The notes: generated by a model not told the origin, from the sequence alone. DNA of 64,000 bases from Citrobacter telavivensis (GCA_009363175.1 CP045205.1:3100001-3164000), one strand, 5' to 3'; positions 46,193 through 56,303 are shown, numbered from the stretch's first letter. Made by a program: numbers and translations.

Positions 46193-46633
46193 TCAGTGGG
46201 TGAACTGACAGCGGTTATCCAGTTCTTCAACTTCCTTTCCGCTCAGGCGGGCGTACTGACCCGTGAGTCGCCAGAACGCGGGTTGCGTCTCGGTATAAAT
46301 CTCGGCGGCAAGGATCAGACGGCGACGGTCGACCTCGTTAAATTCGAGCAACGTCCAGGGAATGAAATAGCGCTCGGTGTCGGTTAACTTGATCCACAGT
46401 GGGCAACCACAGCCGGAACAAAAATACCGTTCGCCGCGCGAAGACGATGCAAAGTAAGCGGGCCCGGGCGCATCGGGATCCATCACCGGTTGTCCACAGG
46501 CTTCCAGATACATAGCGATACCGCCAGACCATTTCTGGCATATCGTACAGTGGCAGGCATAGACGTCGAGGGATTCGACATCGACGGTGAAATGACTCTG
46601 CCCGCAGAGGCAACGTCCTGTATAGGTTTGCAC
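46193..46633 (-). CDS. GFA/CENP-V family zinc-binding protein
   Basis: 146 residues with zinc-binding Cys motifs: CLCGQ near residue 8-12, CHCTICQKWSGG near 28-39 and CSGCGCPLW near 74-82. The family includes glutathione-dependent formaldehyde-activating enzyme, but most members have no proven activity. It starts with GTG at 46633 behind AAGGAG. It converges with smvA, with a single base between the two stop codons. Confidence 0.85.
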   Translation of the reverse strand: MQTYTGRCLCGQSHFTVDVESLDVYACHCTICQKWSGGIAMYLEACGQPVMDPDAPGPAYFASSSRGERYFCSGCGCPLWIKLTDTERYFIPWTLLEFNEVDRRRLILAAEIYTETQPAFWRLTGQYARLSGKEVEELDNRCQFTH

Positions 46634-46670
46634 GGCATTCTCCTTATGGCCGGTTTAACATCGGGGGGAA

Positions 46671-46701
46671 AAAAAGCCAGCCCATCGTGGGCTGGCTTTT
46701 T
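46671..46701. terminator. Strong bidirectional terminator after ompD
   Basis: AAAAAGCCAGCCCA (46671-46684) TCG TGGGCTGGCTTTTT (46688-46701): a perfect 14-bp inverted repeat with A and T tracts, 20 bases after the ompD stop. Confidence 0.92.
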
Positions 46702-47793
46702 GTACAGCTCAATTCTAAAAATTAGAACTGATAGGTCAGGCCAACGGCAACGATGTCGTCAGTTGAGATACCCGCTGCACGGGTAAAGTTGTTGTCATCC
46801 AGCAGGTTGATTTTGTAATCAACATAGGTAGACATGTTTTTGTTGAAGTAGTAGGTTGCGCCAACATCAACATATTCAACCAGATCCTGATCGCCGTAAC
46901 CGCCCATGTCTTTAGCTTTGGATTTCAGGTAAGCCAGGGACGGACGCAGACCGAAGTCGAACTGGTACTGTGCAACCACTTCGAAGTTCTGCGCTTTGTT
47001 AGCAATACCGTTTACATCACCGAAAGTGGTCATGTTACGGGTTTCAGCATAGGTGGTTGCCAGGTAGATGTTGTTCGCATCATATTTCAGACCAGCAGCC
47101 CATACTTCAGCGTTTTTACCCGCTGCATAGAATACGTTGTCGCCACCGCGAGTCTGGGAATCGGTACGGTCAGATTTCGCGTACGCAGCAGTAGCAGCAA
47201 AGCCTTCATATTCGTAGCTGGTGGACAGACCGAAACCGTCGCCGTTTTGCTCAACGAGTTTAGAACGACCATTGTTGGTTTCGCCAGAAGCGCCATTTTT
47301 GCCCTGATACTGCAGCGCGAAGTTCCAGCCTTCAACCAGACCGAAGAAGTCAGTGTTACGGTAGGTTGCAACGCCAGTAGTACGGGCAGTCATGAACACG
47401 TCAGTCTGGGTCCAGGTGTCACCACCGAACTCAGGCAGAACGTCGGTCCATGCGCCAACATCGTAAGCCACACCGTAGTTACGGCCATAATCGAAAGAAC
47501 CAAATTCAGCAAATTTCAGACCAGCAAACGCCAGACGGGTTTTGTTGCCTTTGTTGCCAGTTGATTCAGCATTGTTGCCTTTGAATTCATATTCCCACTG
47601 ACCGAAACCGGTCAGCTGATCGTTAATCTGCGTTTCGCCTTTGAAACCCAGACGAGCATAAGTTTTGTCGCCATCATCGCCGTCATTGTCGGAGAAGTAG
47701 TGCAGAGCGGTAACTTTACCGTACAGATCCAGTTTGTTGCCGTCTTTGTTGTACACTTCTGCCGCATTCACGACGCCTGCTGCCAACAGGCTA

Positions 47794-48946
47794 AATAGCT
47801 GTGCCTAATACCGCTACACTTTTGCCTGACCATGTTTTCCTCCGGGGAATGGGCTGGCGGTTTCCATAAAATGGCGGACCTTTTTCAGTAACTGCCACAT
47901 TGAGCGGCACTGATGATTACGGGTTATCGTGTCATGAAGTGCCTGCCATAGCCGTTCCACATGATTCACCCACGGCGAGTAAACCGGCTGGTAAATTACC
48001 CTGAACTTGGGATTTGCTTTCAACCAGCGCTGTGTTTCGCGGCTTTTATGGATAATGTAGTTATCAACGATCAGCGTGATTGTTTTCGCCCGCCGGTAAG
48101 TGGCTTTCAGGTGCTTCAGCAGAGCGATAAACAGCGCTGAACTTTTGCTGTTGCCGCCCACGTAGCTGACTTTACCCGTGCCACTGTGCAGTGCGCCGGC
48201 CAGATAGTATTTTTCGTTCTGCCCCGGCGTCACTACCCGTTTCTGCTGTCCGCGCAACTGCCAGTCCGCACCGATTTTAGGATTAAGGTGGATATCCACT
48301 TCATCTTCATAAAATACCGGATGCTCTGCGCTGCATTCATCCAGCGCTTTGTGGATTACCGCCATCTTTTCATCTTTATGTGGGTCACGGATACGCAGAG
48401 TTGGCGCGGCCCTGCGCCATACAAGCCCCGCAGATGGCAACCAGCGGCGAACGGTTCCTGCATGTAACTGGCAACCGGTTATCTCATTGATTTTTATTGC
48501 CAGTAATTCGGTGCTCCAGCGTGAACGTTGATAACCAAAATCGCCGGGAGAATGCTTTATCAGCTCACGTAACAGGGTGCAGATATGTTCAAAAGGCCAG
48601 CGTCGGGAGCGCCCTGCGGGTAAGGATTTCAGGCCTTCAATACCTGAGTGCGTAAACCAGTTAATCCAGCGACCAACGGATGAACGGGCACAACAGAGAG
48701 TTCTGGCAACATCGCTGACCCGTTCACCCCGATGAAGCATCAGCATGGCCGTGAGTCTGCGGGCATGATTTTTATCGCGCGTTTTATGAATAGCTTTCTG
48801 CATCAGGCGTCGTTCGCCACGGGGTATTGGTGCTATGATCGGCATCGCTCAGTCCGGTTGGTGGTTTTGGTTGGTTTGGCGATTGATCAGATCGCACAAT
48901 CCGGGCTGAGTTCCCTTTCAGTGATCTACTATTCCGCGCAGCTATT
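47794..48946 (-). mobile_element. IS630 insertion sequence
   Basis: 1153 bp with imperfect terminal inverted repeats starting AATAGCTG(T/C)GC at both ends. TA is duplicated at 47792-47793 and 48947-48948, and the interrupted target was CTAG, as expected for IS630/Tc1-type transposition. It is oriented with its transposase in the same direction as ompD. Confidence 0.94.
47814..48845 (-). CDS. IS630 transposase
   Basis: 343 residues. A helix-turn-helix N terminus (RVSDVARTLCCARSSVGRWINW near 38-60) is followed by a second winged-helix region and a DDE domain: Asp in FYEDEVDIHL near 180, Asp in IVDNYIIHK near 270 and Glu in SPWVNHVERLWQ near 305. The frame is intact, so the element may still be active. 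Transcription from the ompD promoter could run into it. Confidence 0.95.
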   Translation of the reverse strand: MPIIAPIPRGERRLMQKAIHKTRDKNHARRLTAMLMLHRGERVSDVARTLCCARSSVGRWINWFTHSGIEGLKSLPAGRSRRWPFEHICTLLRELIKHSPGDFGYQRSRWSTELLAIKINEITGCQLHAGTVRRWLPSAGLVWRRAAPTLRIRDPHKDEKMAVIHKALDECSAEHPVFYEDEVDIHLNPKIGADWQLRGQQKRVVTPGQNEKYYLAGALHSGTGKVSYVGGNSKSSALFIALLKHLKATYRRAKTITLIVDNYIIHKSRETQRWLKANPKFRVIYQPVYSPWVNHVERLWQALHDTITRNHQCRSMWQLLKKVRHFMETASPFPGGKHGQAKV

Positions 48947-48980
48947 TAGTCACTGCCACTGCAACTAATTTAAGTTTCAT

Positions 48981-49528
48981 TGTTAACAATCCTTATAATT
49001 TTCTTGGTGTGATTCCTGAACCATTGCCGAACGAATCGCTTCATCAATGGCAAACTATTTTTAAGGTACGCAGCAGTACCAATTCAATAATAAGTTTCAT
49101 GGAATTGCAGATTATTTCTATTTGTGTGATCCAGATCGCCTTAAGTCAAATCTGAGGCGCGGAAATTCCTGGAAATAACTATCTATGCAATATTTACGCA
49201 GGGGACTATATACGGGTTATCGGTTATTATATGAGTTAGTTACCGATGTGTATTATATACGCGTTAATAATTGTAAATCAGCGAAATCATTTAATTATTT
49301 AGCGTCTTGTTAGCATAAATTTAACATAAGTATAAAAACTTAATATTTCTGTTGTAAGGAAATAAATAAACCTGAATCAGCTCCATAATAAAGGTATGGC
49401 AGGGCGATCGAAAAAAGCGAATAAGAATTTTCTAACAATCAGTAAATATCCTAAGGAACGACAGTTGATTTATTGTCTCGCGAAGGATGATGTCCGGGTC
49501 AGAAAAGGGGGGCGACCCGGTGATAGCG
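48981..49528. other. AT-rich ompD promoter region
   Basis: 548 bases between the ompD start and the yddG stop. AAGGA lies 9 bases before the ompD ATG. A 61-codon open frame on the plus strand (49396-49581) overlaps yddG and has no ribosome binding site, so I do not call a gene. I see no repeat or RNA gene. Confidence 0.6.
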
Positions 49529-50410
49529 TTACGCGCGGCGTGTGGCCCACCAGCAGAGCAGCGAACCAATGCAAACCATAATGGCACCCTGCCAGAAGGA
49601 GAACGACAGCGGGGCGCTCAACAGCACGGCTGCCAGCGCAGATGACAGCACCGGTGTGAAATAAGAACCTACCGCCATGATGGTGACATTTCCGTGCAAA
49701 ATCCCCACGTTCCAGGCGGCATAGGCAAAGCCCAGCGTCAGCGCGGCAGAGACGAGCTTAATCACCACCGGCGTACTGAACATCATTTCGGGCTGCGGCG
49801 TCAGAAAATAGTGGACCCACAAACTGAGTGCCGTCAGTAAAACAAAAACCGTAATGCCATTAAACCCCCGCGCGTATTTATTGGTCACGGTACAGTAGGT
49901 CGCCCAGATAAACGCGCCGAGAAAGGCGAGAAAGTAGCTCAACGGACTGCTGGTGATATTGCTGATAATCTCTCCAGGATTCAGACCGTTTTCTCCACCC
50001 AGCACCCAACAGATACCGGTTATTGCGAGCAGGACGCCGGGAACGATTATCCAGGTGGTTTTTTGACCGTTAAACAGAATCGCGAATAACACCGTCAGAC
50101 TTGGCCATAAATAATTGACCATACCGACCTCAATCGCCTGATGACGGGTAGCGGCATAGCCCAACGATAACGCCAGACATATTTCATAACTGACAAACAG
50201 CACGCTACCGGCGATTAAATAACCAACAGGGAAACGACGGATATTGGGAAATCCCACGGTAAATATCAACAGCAGCCCACTTAATGAATAGATTGCCGCC
50301 GCACCACCAACTGGCCCAAGTCCCTCACTGACGCCACGAATCAGACCCACCATTGTGCTCCACAACACAATGGCAATAAGTCCAATCAGCGTTGCTTTTT
50401 GTTTCGTCAT
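49529..50410 (-). CDS. yddG: Aromatic amino acid exporter YddG
   Basis: 293 residues with ten membrane helices in two EamA halves, DMT superfamily. E. coli YddG exports phenylalanine, tyrosine and tryptophan, and in Salmonella it was described together with OmpD in methyl viologen export, which fits its position upstream of ompD and near smvA. It is divergent from fdnG. Length and sequence match E. coli YddG. Confidence 0.94.
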   Translation of the reverse strand: MTKQKATLIGLIAIVLWSTMVGLIRGVSEGLGPVGGAAAIYSLSGLLLIFTVGFPNIRRFPVGYLIAGSVLFVSYEICLALSLGYAATRHQAIEVGMVNYLWPSLTVLFAILFNGQKTTWIIVPGVLLAITGICWVLGGENGLNPGEIISNITSSPLSYFLAFLGAFIWATYCTVTNKYARGFNGITVFVLLTALSLWVHYFLTPQPEMMFSTPVVIKLVSAALTLGFAYAAWNVGILHGNVTIMAVGSYFTPVLSSALAAVLLSAPLSFSFWQGAIMVCIGSLLCWWATRRA

Positions 50411-50503
50411 TCTGTTTGCCGTTTTCCATGCCTTATCAAAAAAGAAGTTGAAATATATAGCACTTTTTTAGCGGATTTATCCAGGCGAATGCTGAGGAGG
50501 TAT

Positions 50504-50519
50504 TACCACCTTGGTGGTA
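50504..50519. promoter_or_regulatory. NarL/NarP 7-2-7 site of the fdn promoter
   Basis: TACCACC TT GGTGGTA is a perfect 7-2-7 inverted repeat close to the NarL heptamer consensus. It lies about 60 bases upstream of the FNR site, as in the nitrate-activated E. coli fdnG promoter. Confidence 0.8.
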
Positions 50520-50566
50520 TATAAAACCGACAATTGGGACTATTTAGTAGCGGAACCGTTTCGTTA

Positions 50567-50580
50567 TTGATTTGACTCAA
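50567..50580. promoter_or_regulatory. FNR site of the fdn promoter
   Basis: TTGAT TTGA CTCAA differs from the FNR consensus (TTGAT-N4-ATCAA) at one position. A centre at about -41.5 would place the start point near 50615, about 30 bases before fdnG. Confidence 0.75.
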
Positions 50581-50646
50581 AAAAAATACGGGTATTGCTG
50601 TTAGTTTCCTCGGCGACATGACAACTCTGGAAAAAGAGGGAAAGCA

Positions 50647-53600
50647 ATGAACGTCAGCCGCAGAAAGTTTTTTAAAATCTGCGCGGGCGGTATGGCTGGA
50701 ACAACGGTTGCTGCGTTGGGATTTACGCCCAAAATGGCACTGGCTCAATCGCGAAATTATAAGCTGTTGCGCGCGAAAGAGATCCGAAACACCTGCACAT
50801 ACTGTTCCGTAGGTTGCGGGCTATTAATGTATAGCCTGGGAGATGGAGCAAAAAACGCCAAAGAAGCGCTTTATCATATCGAAGGGGATCCGGATCATCC
50901 GGTGAGCCGTGGCGCATTGTGTCCGAAGGGTGCCGGTCTGCTGGATTACGTCCATAGCGAAAACCGCCTGCGTTACCCGGAATATCGCGCGCCAGGCTCC
51001 GATAAATGGCAGCGCATTAGCTGGGATGAGGCACTCACCCGCATTGCTAAACTGATGAAGGCTGACCGTGACGCCAACTTTATTGAGAAAAACGAACAGG
51101 GCGTAACGGTAAACCGCTGGCTTTCCACGGGGATGCTCTGTGCCTCCGCTGCCAGTAATGAAACTGGCATGCTGACGCAAAAATTTGTGCGCTCACTCGG
51201 CATGCTGGCAGTAGACAACCAGGCGCGCGTCTGACACGGACCAACGGTAGCAAGTCTTGCTCCAACATTTGGTCGCGGTGCGATGACCAACCACTGGGTT
51301 GATATCAAAAACGCGAACGTCGTGATGGTGATGGGCGGTAACGCCGCGGAAGCCCATCCAGTGGGATTCCGCTGGGCGATGGAAGCGAAGAACAACAATG
51401 ACGCCACGCTGATTGTTGTCGATCCCCGTTTCACCCGTACCGCCTCGGTTGCCGATATTTATGCGCCGATTCGCTCTGGCACGGACATTACGTTCCTGTC
51501 CGGCGTGCTGCGGTATCTGATTGAAAATAACAAAATTAACGCCGAATACGTCAGGCATTACACCAACGCCAGCCTGCTGGTGCGGGATGATTTCACCTTT
51601 GACGACGGTTTATTCAGCGGTTATGACGCGAAAAAACGGCAGTACGACAAGTCGTCCTGGAACTACCAGTTCGATGAAAACGGCTATGCCAGACGCGATG
51701 AAACCCTGTCGCATCCGCGCTGCGTATGGAATCTGCTGAAACAGCACGTTTCCCGCTATACGCCGGAGGTGGTAGAGAACATCTGTGGGACGCCGAAAGC
51801 TGACTTCCTGAAAGTGTGTGACGTGCTGGCCTCCACCAGTGCGGCGGATCGTACCACGACATTCCTGTATGCGCTGGGCTGGACGCAACACACGGTCGGG
51901 GCGCAGAACATTCGCACGATGGCGATGATCCAACTGCTGCTCGGCAACATGGGGATGGCAGGCGGCGGCGTTAACGCCCTGCGCGGTCACTCCAACATTC
52001 AGGGCTTAACCGACTTAGGTCTGCTCTCTACCAGCCTGCCGGGTTATCTGACGCTGCCGTCAGAAAAACAGAGCGACTGGCAGACCTGGCTGAACGCCAA
52101 CACGCCAAAGGCCACGCTGCCCGACCAGGTGAACTACTGGAGCAACTATCCGAAGTTTGCCGTCAGCCTGATGAAATCGTTCTACGGCGATGATGCACGC
52201 AAAGAGAATGACTGGGGCTTTGACTGGTTGCCGAAATGGGATCAGGCGTACGACGTCATCAAATACTTCAACATGATGGATAGCGGGAAAGTCACCGGCT
52301 ATATCTGTCAGGGCTTTAACCCGGTGGCGTCCTTCCCGGACAAAAACAAAGTGGTTCGCAGCCTGAGCAAGCTGAAGTACTTGGTGGTTATCGATCCGCT
52401 GGTGACTGAAACCTCAACCTTCTGGCAGAACCACGGCGAGTCGAACGATGTTGACCCGGCGTCGATTCAAACCGAAGTATTCCGTCTGCCGTCCACCTGT
52501 TTTGCCGAAGAAGATGGTTCTATCGCCAACTCCGGACGCTGGCTGCAGTGGCACTGGAAAGGTCAGGATGCTCCGGGTGAAGCACGTAACGACGGCGAAA
52601 TTCTGGCCGGGTTGTTCCATCGTCTGCGCGAGATGTATCGCACAGAGGGGGGTAAAGGCGTGGAACCGCTGCTGAAAATGCGCTGGGACTACAAACAGCC
52701 GGATCATCCAGAGTCAGAAGAGGTGGCGAAAGAGAACAACGGCTATGCGCTGGCCGATCTCTATGACGCCAACGGTGTTCTAATCGCGAAGAAAGGGCAA
52801 CTGCTCACCAGCTTCGCACAACTGCGTGATGACGGGTCGACCTCGTCTTCCTGCTGGATCTACACCGGTAGCTGGACGGAGAAGGGCAACCAGATGGCCA
52901 ACCGCGATAACGCCGACCCGTCAGGGTTGGGCAATACGCTGGGTTGGGCATGGGCATGGCCGCTGAACCGTCGCGTGCTGTATAACCGCGCCTCAGCGGA
53001 TATCAACGGTAAGCCGTGGGATGCGAAACGCATGCTGATCCAGTGGGACGGGGCGAAATGGACGGGTAATGATATCCCGGACTTCAACACCGCGCCTCCG
53101 GGCAGCGCAACCGGGCCGTTTATCATGCAGCCGGAAGGGCTGGGGCGTCTGTTTGCCCTTGATAAGCTGGCGGAGGGGCCGTTCCCGGAACACTACGAGC
53201 CGATGGAAACGCCGCTGGGAACCAACCCGCTGCATCCGAACGTCGTTTCCAGCCCGGTCGTGCGCATCTATGAAGATGACGTGTTGCGCCTTGGGAAGAA
53301 AGACGCGTTCCCGTATGTCGGAACGACCTATCGTCTGACCGAGCACTTCCACACCTGGACCAAGCACGCGCTGCTGAACGCCATCGCGCAGCCGGAACAG
53401 TTTGTGGAGATCAGCGAAACGCTGGCCGCCGCCAAAGGCATTGGCAATGGCGACTACGTGACGGTAAGCAGCAAGCGCGGATTCATTCGCGCGGTTGCGG
53501 TGGTTACGCGTCGTCTGCGAACGCTGCACGTCAACGGTCAGCAGGTTGAAACCGTCGGGATCCCGCTGCACTGGGGCTTTGAAGGGGTTGCGCGTAAAGG

Positions 53601-53694
53601 CTATATCGCCAACACCCTGACGCCAAACGTCGGTGACTCAAACTCGCAAACGCCGGAGTACAAAGCGTTTTTAGTTAACATCGAGAAGGCGTAA
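50647..53694 (+). CDS. fdnG: Formate dehydrogenase-N alpha subunit FdnG (selenoprotein)
   Basis: 1015 residues when the in-frame UGA at 51232-51234 is read as selenocysteine 196 (context ARV-Sec-HGPTVASL). A Tat signal (SRRKFF, residues 4-9) directs it to the periplasm. A 4Fe-4S motif (CTYCSVGCG...CPKG) is near 55-95 and the molybdopterin domains follow. Selenocysteine coordinates Mo and formate is oxidised to CO2. The two halves appear as separate open frames only because of the UGA; the downstream hairpin at 51235-51270 acts as the SECIS. The operon is anaerobically and nitrate induced. Confidence 0.97.
51232..51272 (+). promoter_or_regulatory. Selenocysteine UGA codon and SECIS hairpin
   Basis: UGA is followed by CACGGACCAACGGTAGCAAG and CTTGCTCC, which fold into the SelB-binding stem-loop known from E. 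coli fdnG; the GGTAGCAAGTC apical region is conserved. Confidence 0.88.
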
Positions 53695-53706
53695 GGGGGC
53701 GAGCAT

Positions 53707-54591
53707 ATGTCTTTGGAAACGCAGGACATCATCAAAAAGTCCGCAACGAACGCGATCACGCCGCCGCCGCAGGCGCGTGATTACAAAGCCGAGGTCGCCA
53801 AACTCATTGACGTCACCTCCTGCGTGGGCTGCAAAGCCTGCCAGGTGGCCTGTTCTGAGTGGAACGACATCCGTGATGACGTGGGGCATTGTGTCGGGGT
53901 GTATGACAATCCCGCCGATCTCAGCGCCAAGTCCTGGACGGTGATGCGTTTTAGCGAAACCGAGCAGAACGGCAAGCTGGAATGGCTGATTCGTAAAGAC
54001 GGCTGTATGCACTGTGAAGATCCGGGCTGCCTGAAGGCGTGCCCGTCTGCCGGGGCAATCATCCAGTACGCCAACGGGATTGTCGATTTCCAGTCCGAAC
54101 ACTGCATTGGCTGCGGCTACTGCATCGCCGGGTGTCCATTTAATATTCCGCGCCTCAATAAAGAGGATAACCGCGTCTATAAATGCACACTCTGCGTCGA
54201 TCGCGTCAGCGTGGGTCAGGAACCGGCCTGTGTCAAAACCTGTCCGACCGGGGCGATTCATTTCGGTACCAAGCAACAGATGTTGGAAATGGGCGAGCAG
54301 CGCGTCGAAAAGCTGAAGGCGCGCGGTTACGAACATGCTGGCGTCTATAACCCGCAGGGCGTAGGCGGTACGCACGTGATGTATGTTCTGCATCACGCGA
54401 ATCAGCCGGAGCTCTATCACGGTTTGCCGAACGAACCGAAAGTCGACACGTCTATCAATCTGTGGAAAGGGGCGCTGAAACCCCTGGCGGCGGCCGGATT
54501 TATCGCCACTTTTGCCGGGCTTATCTATCATTACATCGGTATTGGCCCGAACAAAGAAGTGGACGATGACGAGGAGGACCATCATGAGTAA
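53707..54591 (+). CDS. fdnH: Formate dehydrogenase-N iron-sulfur subunit FdnH
   Basis: 294 residues with four 4Fe-4S clusters (CVGCKACQVACSEWN near 39-53, CMHCEDPGCLKACP near 100, CIGCGYCIAGCPFN near 132, CTLCVDR...CVKTCPTGAI near 160-180) and a single C-terminal membrane anchor near 255-275. It passes electrons from FdnG to the cytochrome FdnI. It starts 12 bases after fdnG and overlaps fdnI by 8 bases. Confidence 0.97.
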   Translation: MSLETQDIIKKSATNAITPPPQARDYKAEVAKLIDVTSCVGCKACQVACSEWNDIRDDVGHCVGVYDNPADLSAKSWTVMRFSETEQNGKLEWLIRKDGCMHCEDPGCLKACPSAGAIIQYANGIVDFQSEHCIGCGYCIAGCPFNIPRLNKEDNRVYKCTLCVDRVSVGQEPACVKTCPTGAIHFGTKQQMLEMGEQRVEKLKARGYEHAGVYNPQGVGGTHVMYVLHHANQPELYHGLPNEPKVDTSINLWKGALKPLAAAGFIATFAGLIYHYIGIGPNKEVDDDEEDHHE

Positions 54592-55240
54592 GTCGAAAAT
54601 GATTGTGCGCACGAAGTTCATCGACCGCGCCTGTCACTGGACGGTGGTGATTTGCTTCTTCCTCGTGGCGCTGTCGGGGATTTCGTTTTTCTTCCCGACG
54701 CTGCAATGGCTGACGCAAACCTTCGGTACGCCGCAGATGGGACGTATTTTGCATCCGTTCTTTGGCGTGGCGATTTTTGTCGCGCTGATGTTCATGTTTG
54801 TTCGTTTCGTCCATCACAACATCCCGGATAAGAAAGACCTTCCGTGGCTGAAGAACATTGTTGAAGTGCTGAAAGGCAACGAACATAAAGTGGCGGATGT
54901 CGGCAAATATAACGCCGGACAAAAGATGATGTTCTGGTCAATTATGAGCATGATTTTTGTGCTGCTGGTGACCGGCGTGATCATCTGGCGTCCGTACTTC
55001 GCGCAATACTTCCCGATGCAGGTGGTGCGTTACAGCCTGCTGATCCACGCGGCGGCGGGGATCGTTCTGATTCACGCCATCCTCATCCATATGTATATGG
55101 CATTCTGGGTGAAGGGATCGATTAAAGGGATGATTGAAGGGAAGGTGAGTCGCCGCTGGGCGAAGAAACACCACCCGCGCTGGTATCGTGACATCGAAAA
55201 GGCAGAAGCAAAAAAAGAGAGTGAAGAAGGGTTAAGCTAA
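54584..55240 (+). CDS. fdnI: Formate dehydrogenase-N cytochrome b556 subunit FdnI
   Basis: 218 residues with four membrane helices. Conserved His in RACHWTVV (near 18), RILHPFFGVA (near 57), and two in LIHAAAGIVLIHAILIHMYMAF (near 155-170) ligate two b haems and form the menaquinone site. It starts inside the end of fdnH behind GAGGAGGACC and is one residue longer than I recall for E. coli. Confidence 0.95.
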   Translation: MSKSKMIVRTKFIDRACHWTVVICFFLVALSGISFFFPTLQWLTQTFGTPQMGRILHPFFGVAIFVALMFMFVRFVHHNIPDKKDLPWLKNIVEVLKGNEHKVADVGKYNAGQKMMFWSIMSMIFVLLVTGVIIWRPYFAQYFPMQVVRYSLLIHAAAGIVLIHAILIHMYMAFWVKGSIKGMIEGKVSRRWAKKHHPRWYRDIEKAEAKKESEEGLS

Positions 55241-55263
55241 TTCTCTTTTTTTCAGATTAAAGG

Positions 55264-55291
55264 GGCGCTACACAAGTAGTGCCTTTTTTTT
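55264..55291 (+). terminator. Terminator of the fdnGHI operon
   Basis: GGCGCTAC (55264-55271) ACAA GTAGTGCC (55276-55283) followed by eight T, 23 bases after the fdnI stop. One G-U pair in the stem. Confidence 0.9.
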
Positions 55292-55369
55292 GCCATAAAA
55301 ACGTCATGATCCTGACATCGACTAAACGTAACGTGTTGTCTTCACAAATAACCGAAGAGTTAACCGACA

Positions 55370-55972
55370 ATGCATCTGGTCAAAAAATTAGTCGCGGTAA
55401 GCGTACTTCTTTGTGCGTCAGTTCAGGCGCAGAACATCCTCGATTTTCCACAACCGGAGAACAATCCGGAAGAGTTTTACGCCGTGACGGAAATTCCGGC
55501 CGGTGGGATCATTAAATACGAAACCGACGCTAAAACCGGATTCATCTTCGCGGACCGCTTCCAGTCGATGCCGGTCGCTTATCCGGCAAACTACGGCTCA
55601 CTGACCCAGTCACTGGCGGGCGATGGGGATCCGCTGGACGTGATTTTCTACACCCGCGCTCCGATGGCACCGGGAACGCTGATCAAGCTGCGCGCGATTG
55701 GTGTACTGAAGATGATTGATGGCGGCGAGAAGGATGACAAAATTGTGGCGGTTCCCGCCAGCAAAATTGATCCTACGTATGACGACATCAAGGAACTGGC
55801 CGACCTGCCAAAAATTGAGGTTCAGCGTCTGGAATCGTTCTTCCGTGTCTATAAAGCGTTACCGGAAGGGCGTAAGAAAGTGGAGCTGAACGGCTTTAAC
55901 GACGCGGCGACCGCGAAGCAGGAAATCAAACAGGCATGGGACGCCTGGAAAGCGAAAAATCCTCAGCAATAA
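55370..55972 (+). CDS. Secreted inorganic pyrophosphatase, family I
   Basis: 200 residues. The first 20 residues (MHLVKKLVAVSVLLCASVQA) form a signal peptide, and the rest is a family I soluble pyrophosphatase with the signature DGDPLDV near 82-88 and the conserved KYETDAKTG, YPANYG and FFRVYKALPEGRKK segments. Such enzymes are normally cytoplasmic, so a periplasmic copy is unusual; it would hydrolyse pyrophosphate outside the membrane. Metal-binding Asp residues are present, so activity is likely. It stands alone between the fdn operon and the HigBA-like pair. Confidence 0.88.
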   Translation: MHLVKKLVAVSVLLCASVQAQNILDFPQPENNPEEFYAVTEIPAGGIIKYETDAKTGFIFADRFQSMPVAYPANYGSLTQSLAGDGDPLDVIFYTRAPMAPGTLIKLRAIGVLKMIDGGEKDDKIVAVPASKIDPTYDDIKELADLPKIEVQRLESFFRVYKALPEGRKKVELNGFNDAATAKQEIKQAWDAWKAKNPQQ

Positions 55973-56018
55973 GTGAATCTGCCGGACGGTGTGTTTGCCT
56001 GTCCGGCATGCAACGCCT

Positions 56019-56303
56019 TTACTGCGCGGCCAGCCGGCGCAGGCGGGAAACGTCCACGCTTTTTTGCGCTTGCGCCAGACTCCAGGTATTTTGCAGATTC
56101 AACCACATTTCCGGAGAACTGCCGATCACTACCGAGAGTTTGATCGCCATTTCCGGGGTCAGGGCCGCTTTGCCCGTAAGTAACCGACTTGCCGTTGAGG
56201 GCGCAATCTCCATTGCTCGGGCAAATTCACGCAAACTGACGTTCAGTTCGTCCAGCGCTTCCTGAATGATATCCCCGGGGCGGGGATGATTCGCCATTTT
56301 CAT
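56019..56303 (-). CDS. yddM: HigA-type antitoxin / XRE regulator YddM
   Basis: 94 residues, HigA-family helix-turn-helix (REFARAMEIAPSTASRLLTGKAALTPEMAIKL near 22-53) and the NLQNTWSLAQAQK segment typical of HigA antitoxins. It matches E. coli YddM. Its first codon overlaps the end of the toxin-like gene by one base, the toxin-first order of higBA loci. It probably neutralises and represses together with the upstream protein. Confidence 0.9.
   Translation of the reverse strand: MKMANHPRPGDIIQEALDELNVSLREFARAMEIAPSTASRLLTGKAALTPEMAIKLSVVIGSSPEMWLNLQNTWSLAQAQKSVDVSRLRRLAAQ

Larger units (their letters stand above)
46722..48980 (-). pseudogene. ompD: OmpD porin gene disrupted by IS630 in the signal peptide
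   Basis: The start is at 48980: ATG and ten more codons (MKLKLVAVAVT) are followed by the insertion sequence, and the frame resumes at 47791 with SLLAAGVVNAAEVYNKDG. Removing the 1153-bp element and one TA restores a 367-residue porin with an intact signal peptide, very close to Salmonella OmpD (16-strand trimeric general porin, final residue Phe; TYARLGFKGETQINDQLTGFGQWEYEF is conserved). The remaining reading frame begins after the signal peptide core, so no exported protein is expected. The coding part is otherwise free of damage, so the insertion is recent. Confidence 0.93.

Noticed and set aside
49396..49581. 61-codon frame upstream of ompD
   Set aside because: No ribosome binding site, overlaps yddG on the other strand and shows no family resemblance.
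50647..51234. fdnG as two separate genes or a nonsense mutation
   Set aside because: The UGA lies at codon 196, the known selenocysteine position, and is followed by the conserved SECIS hairpin.
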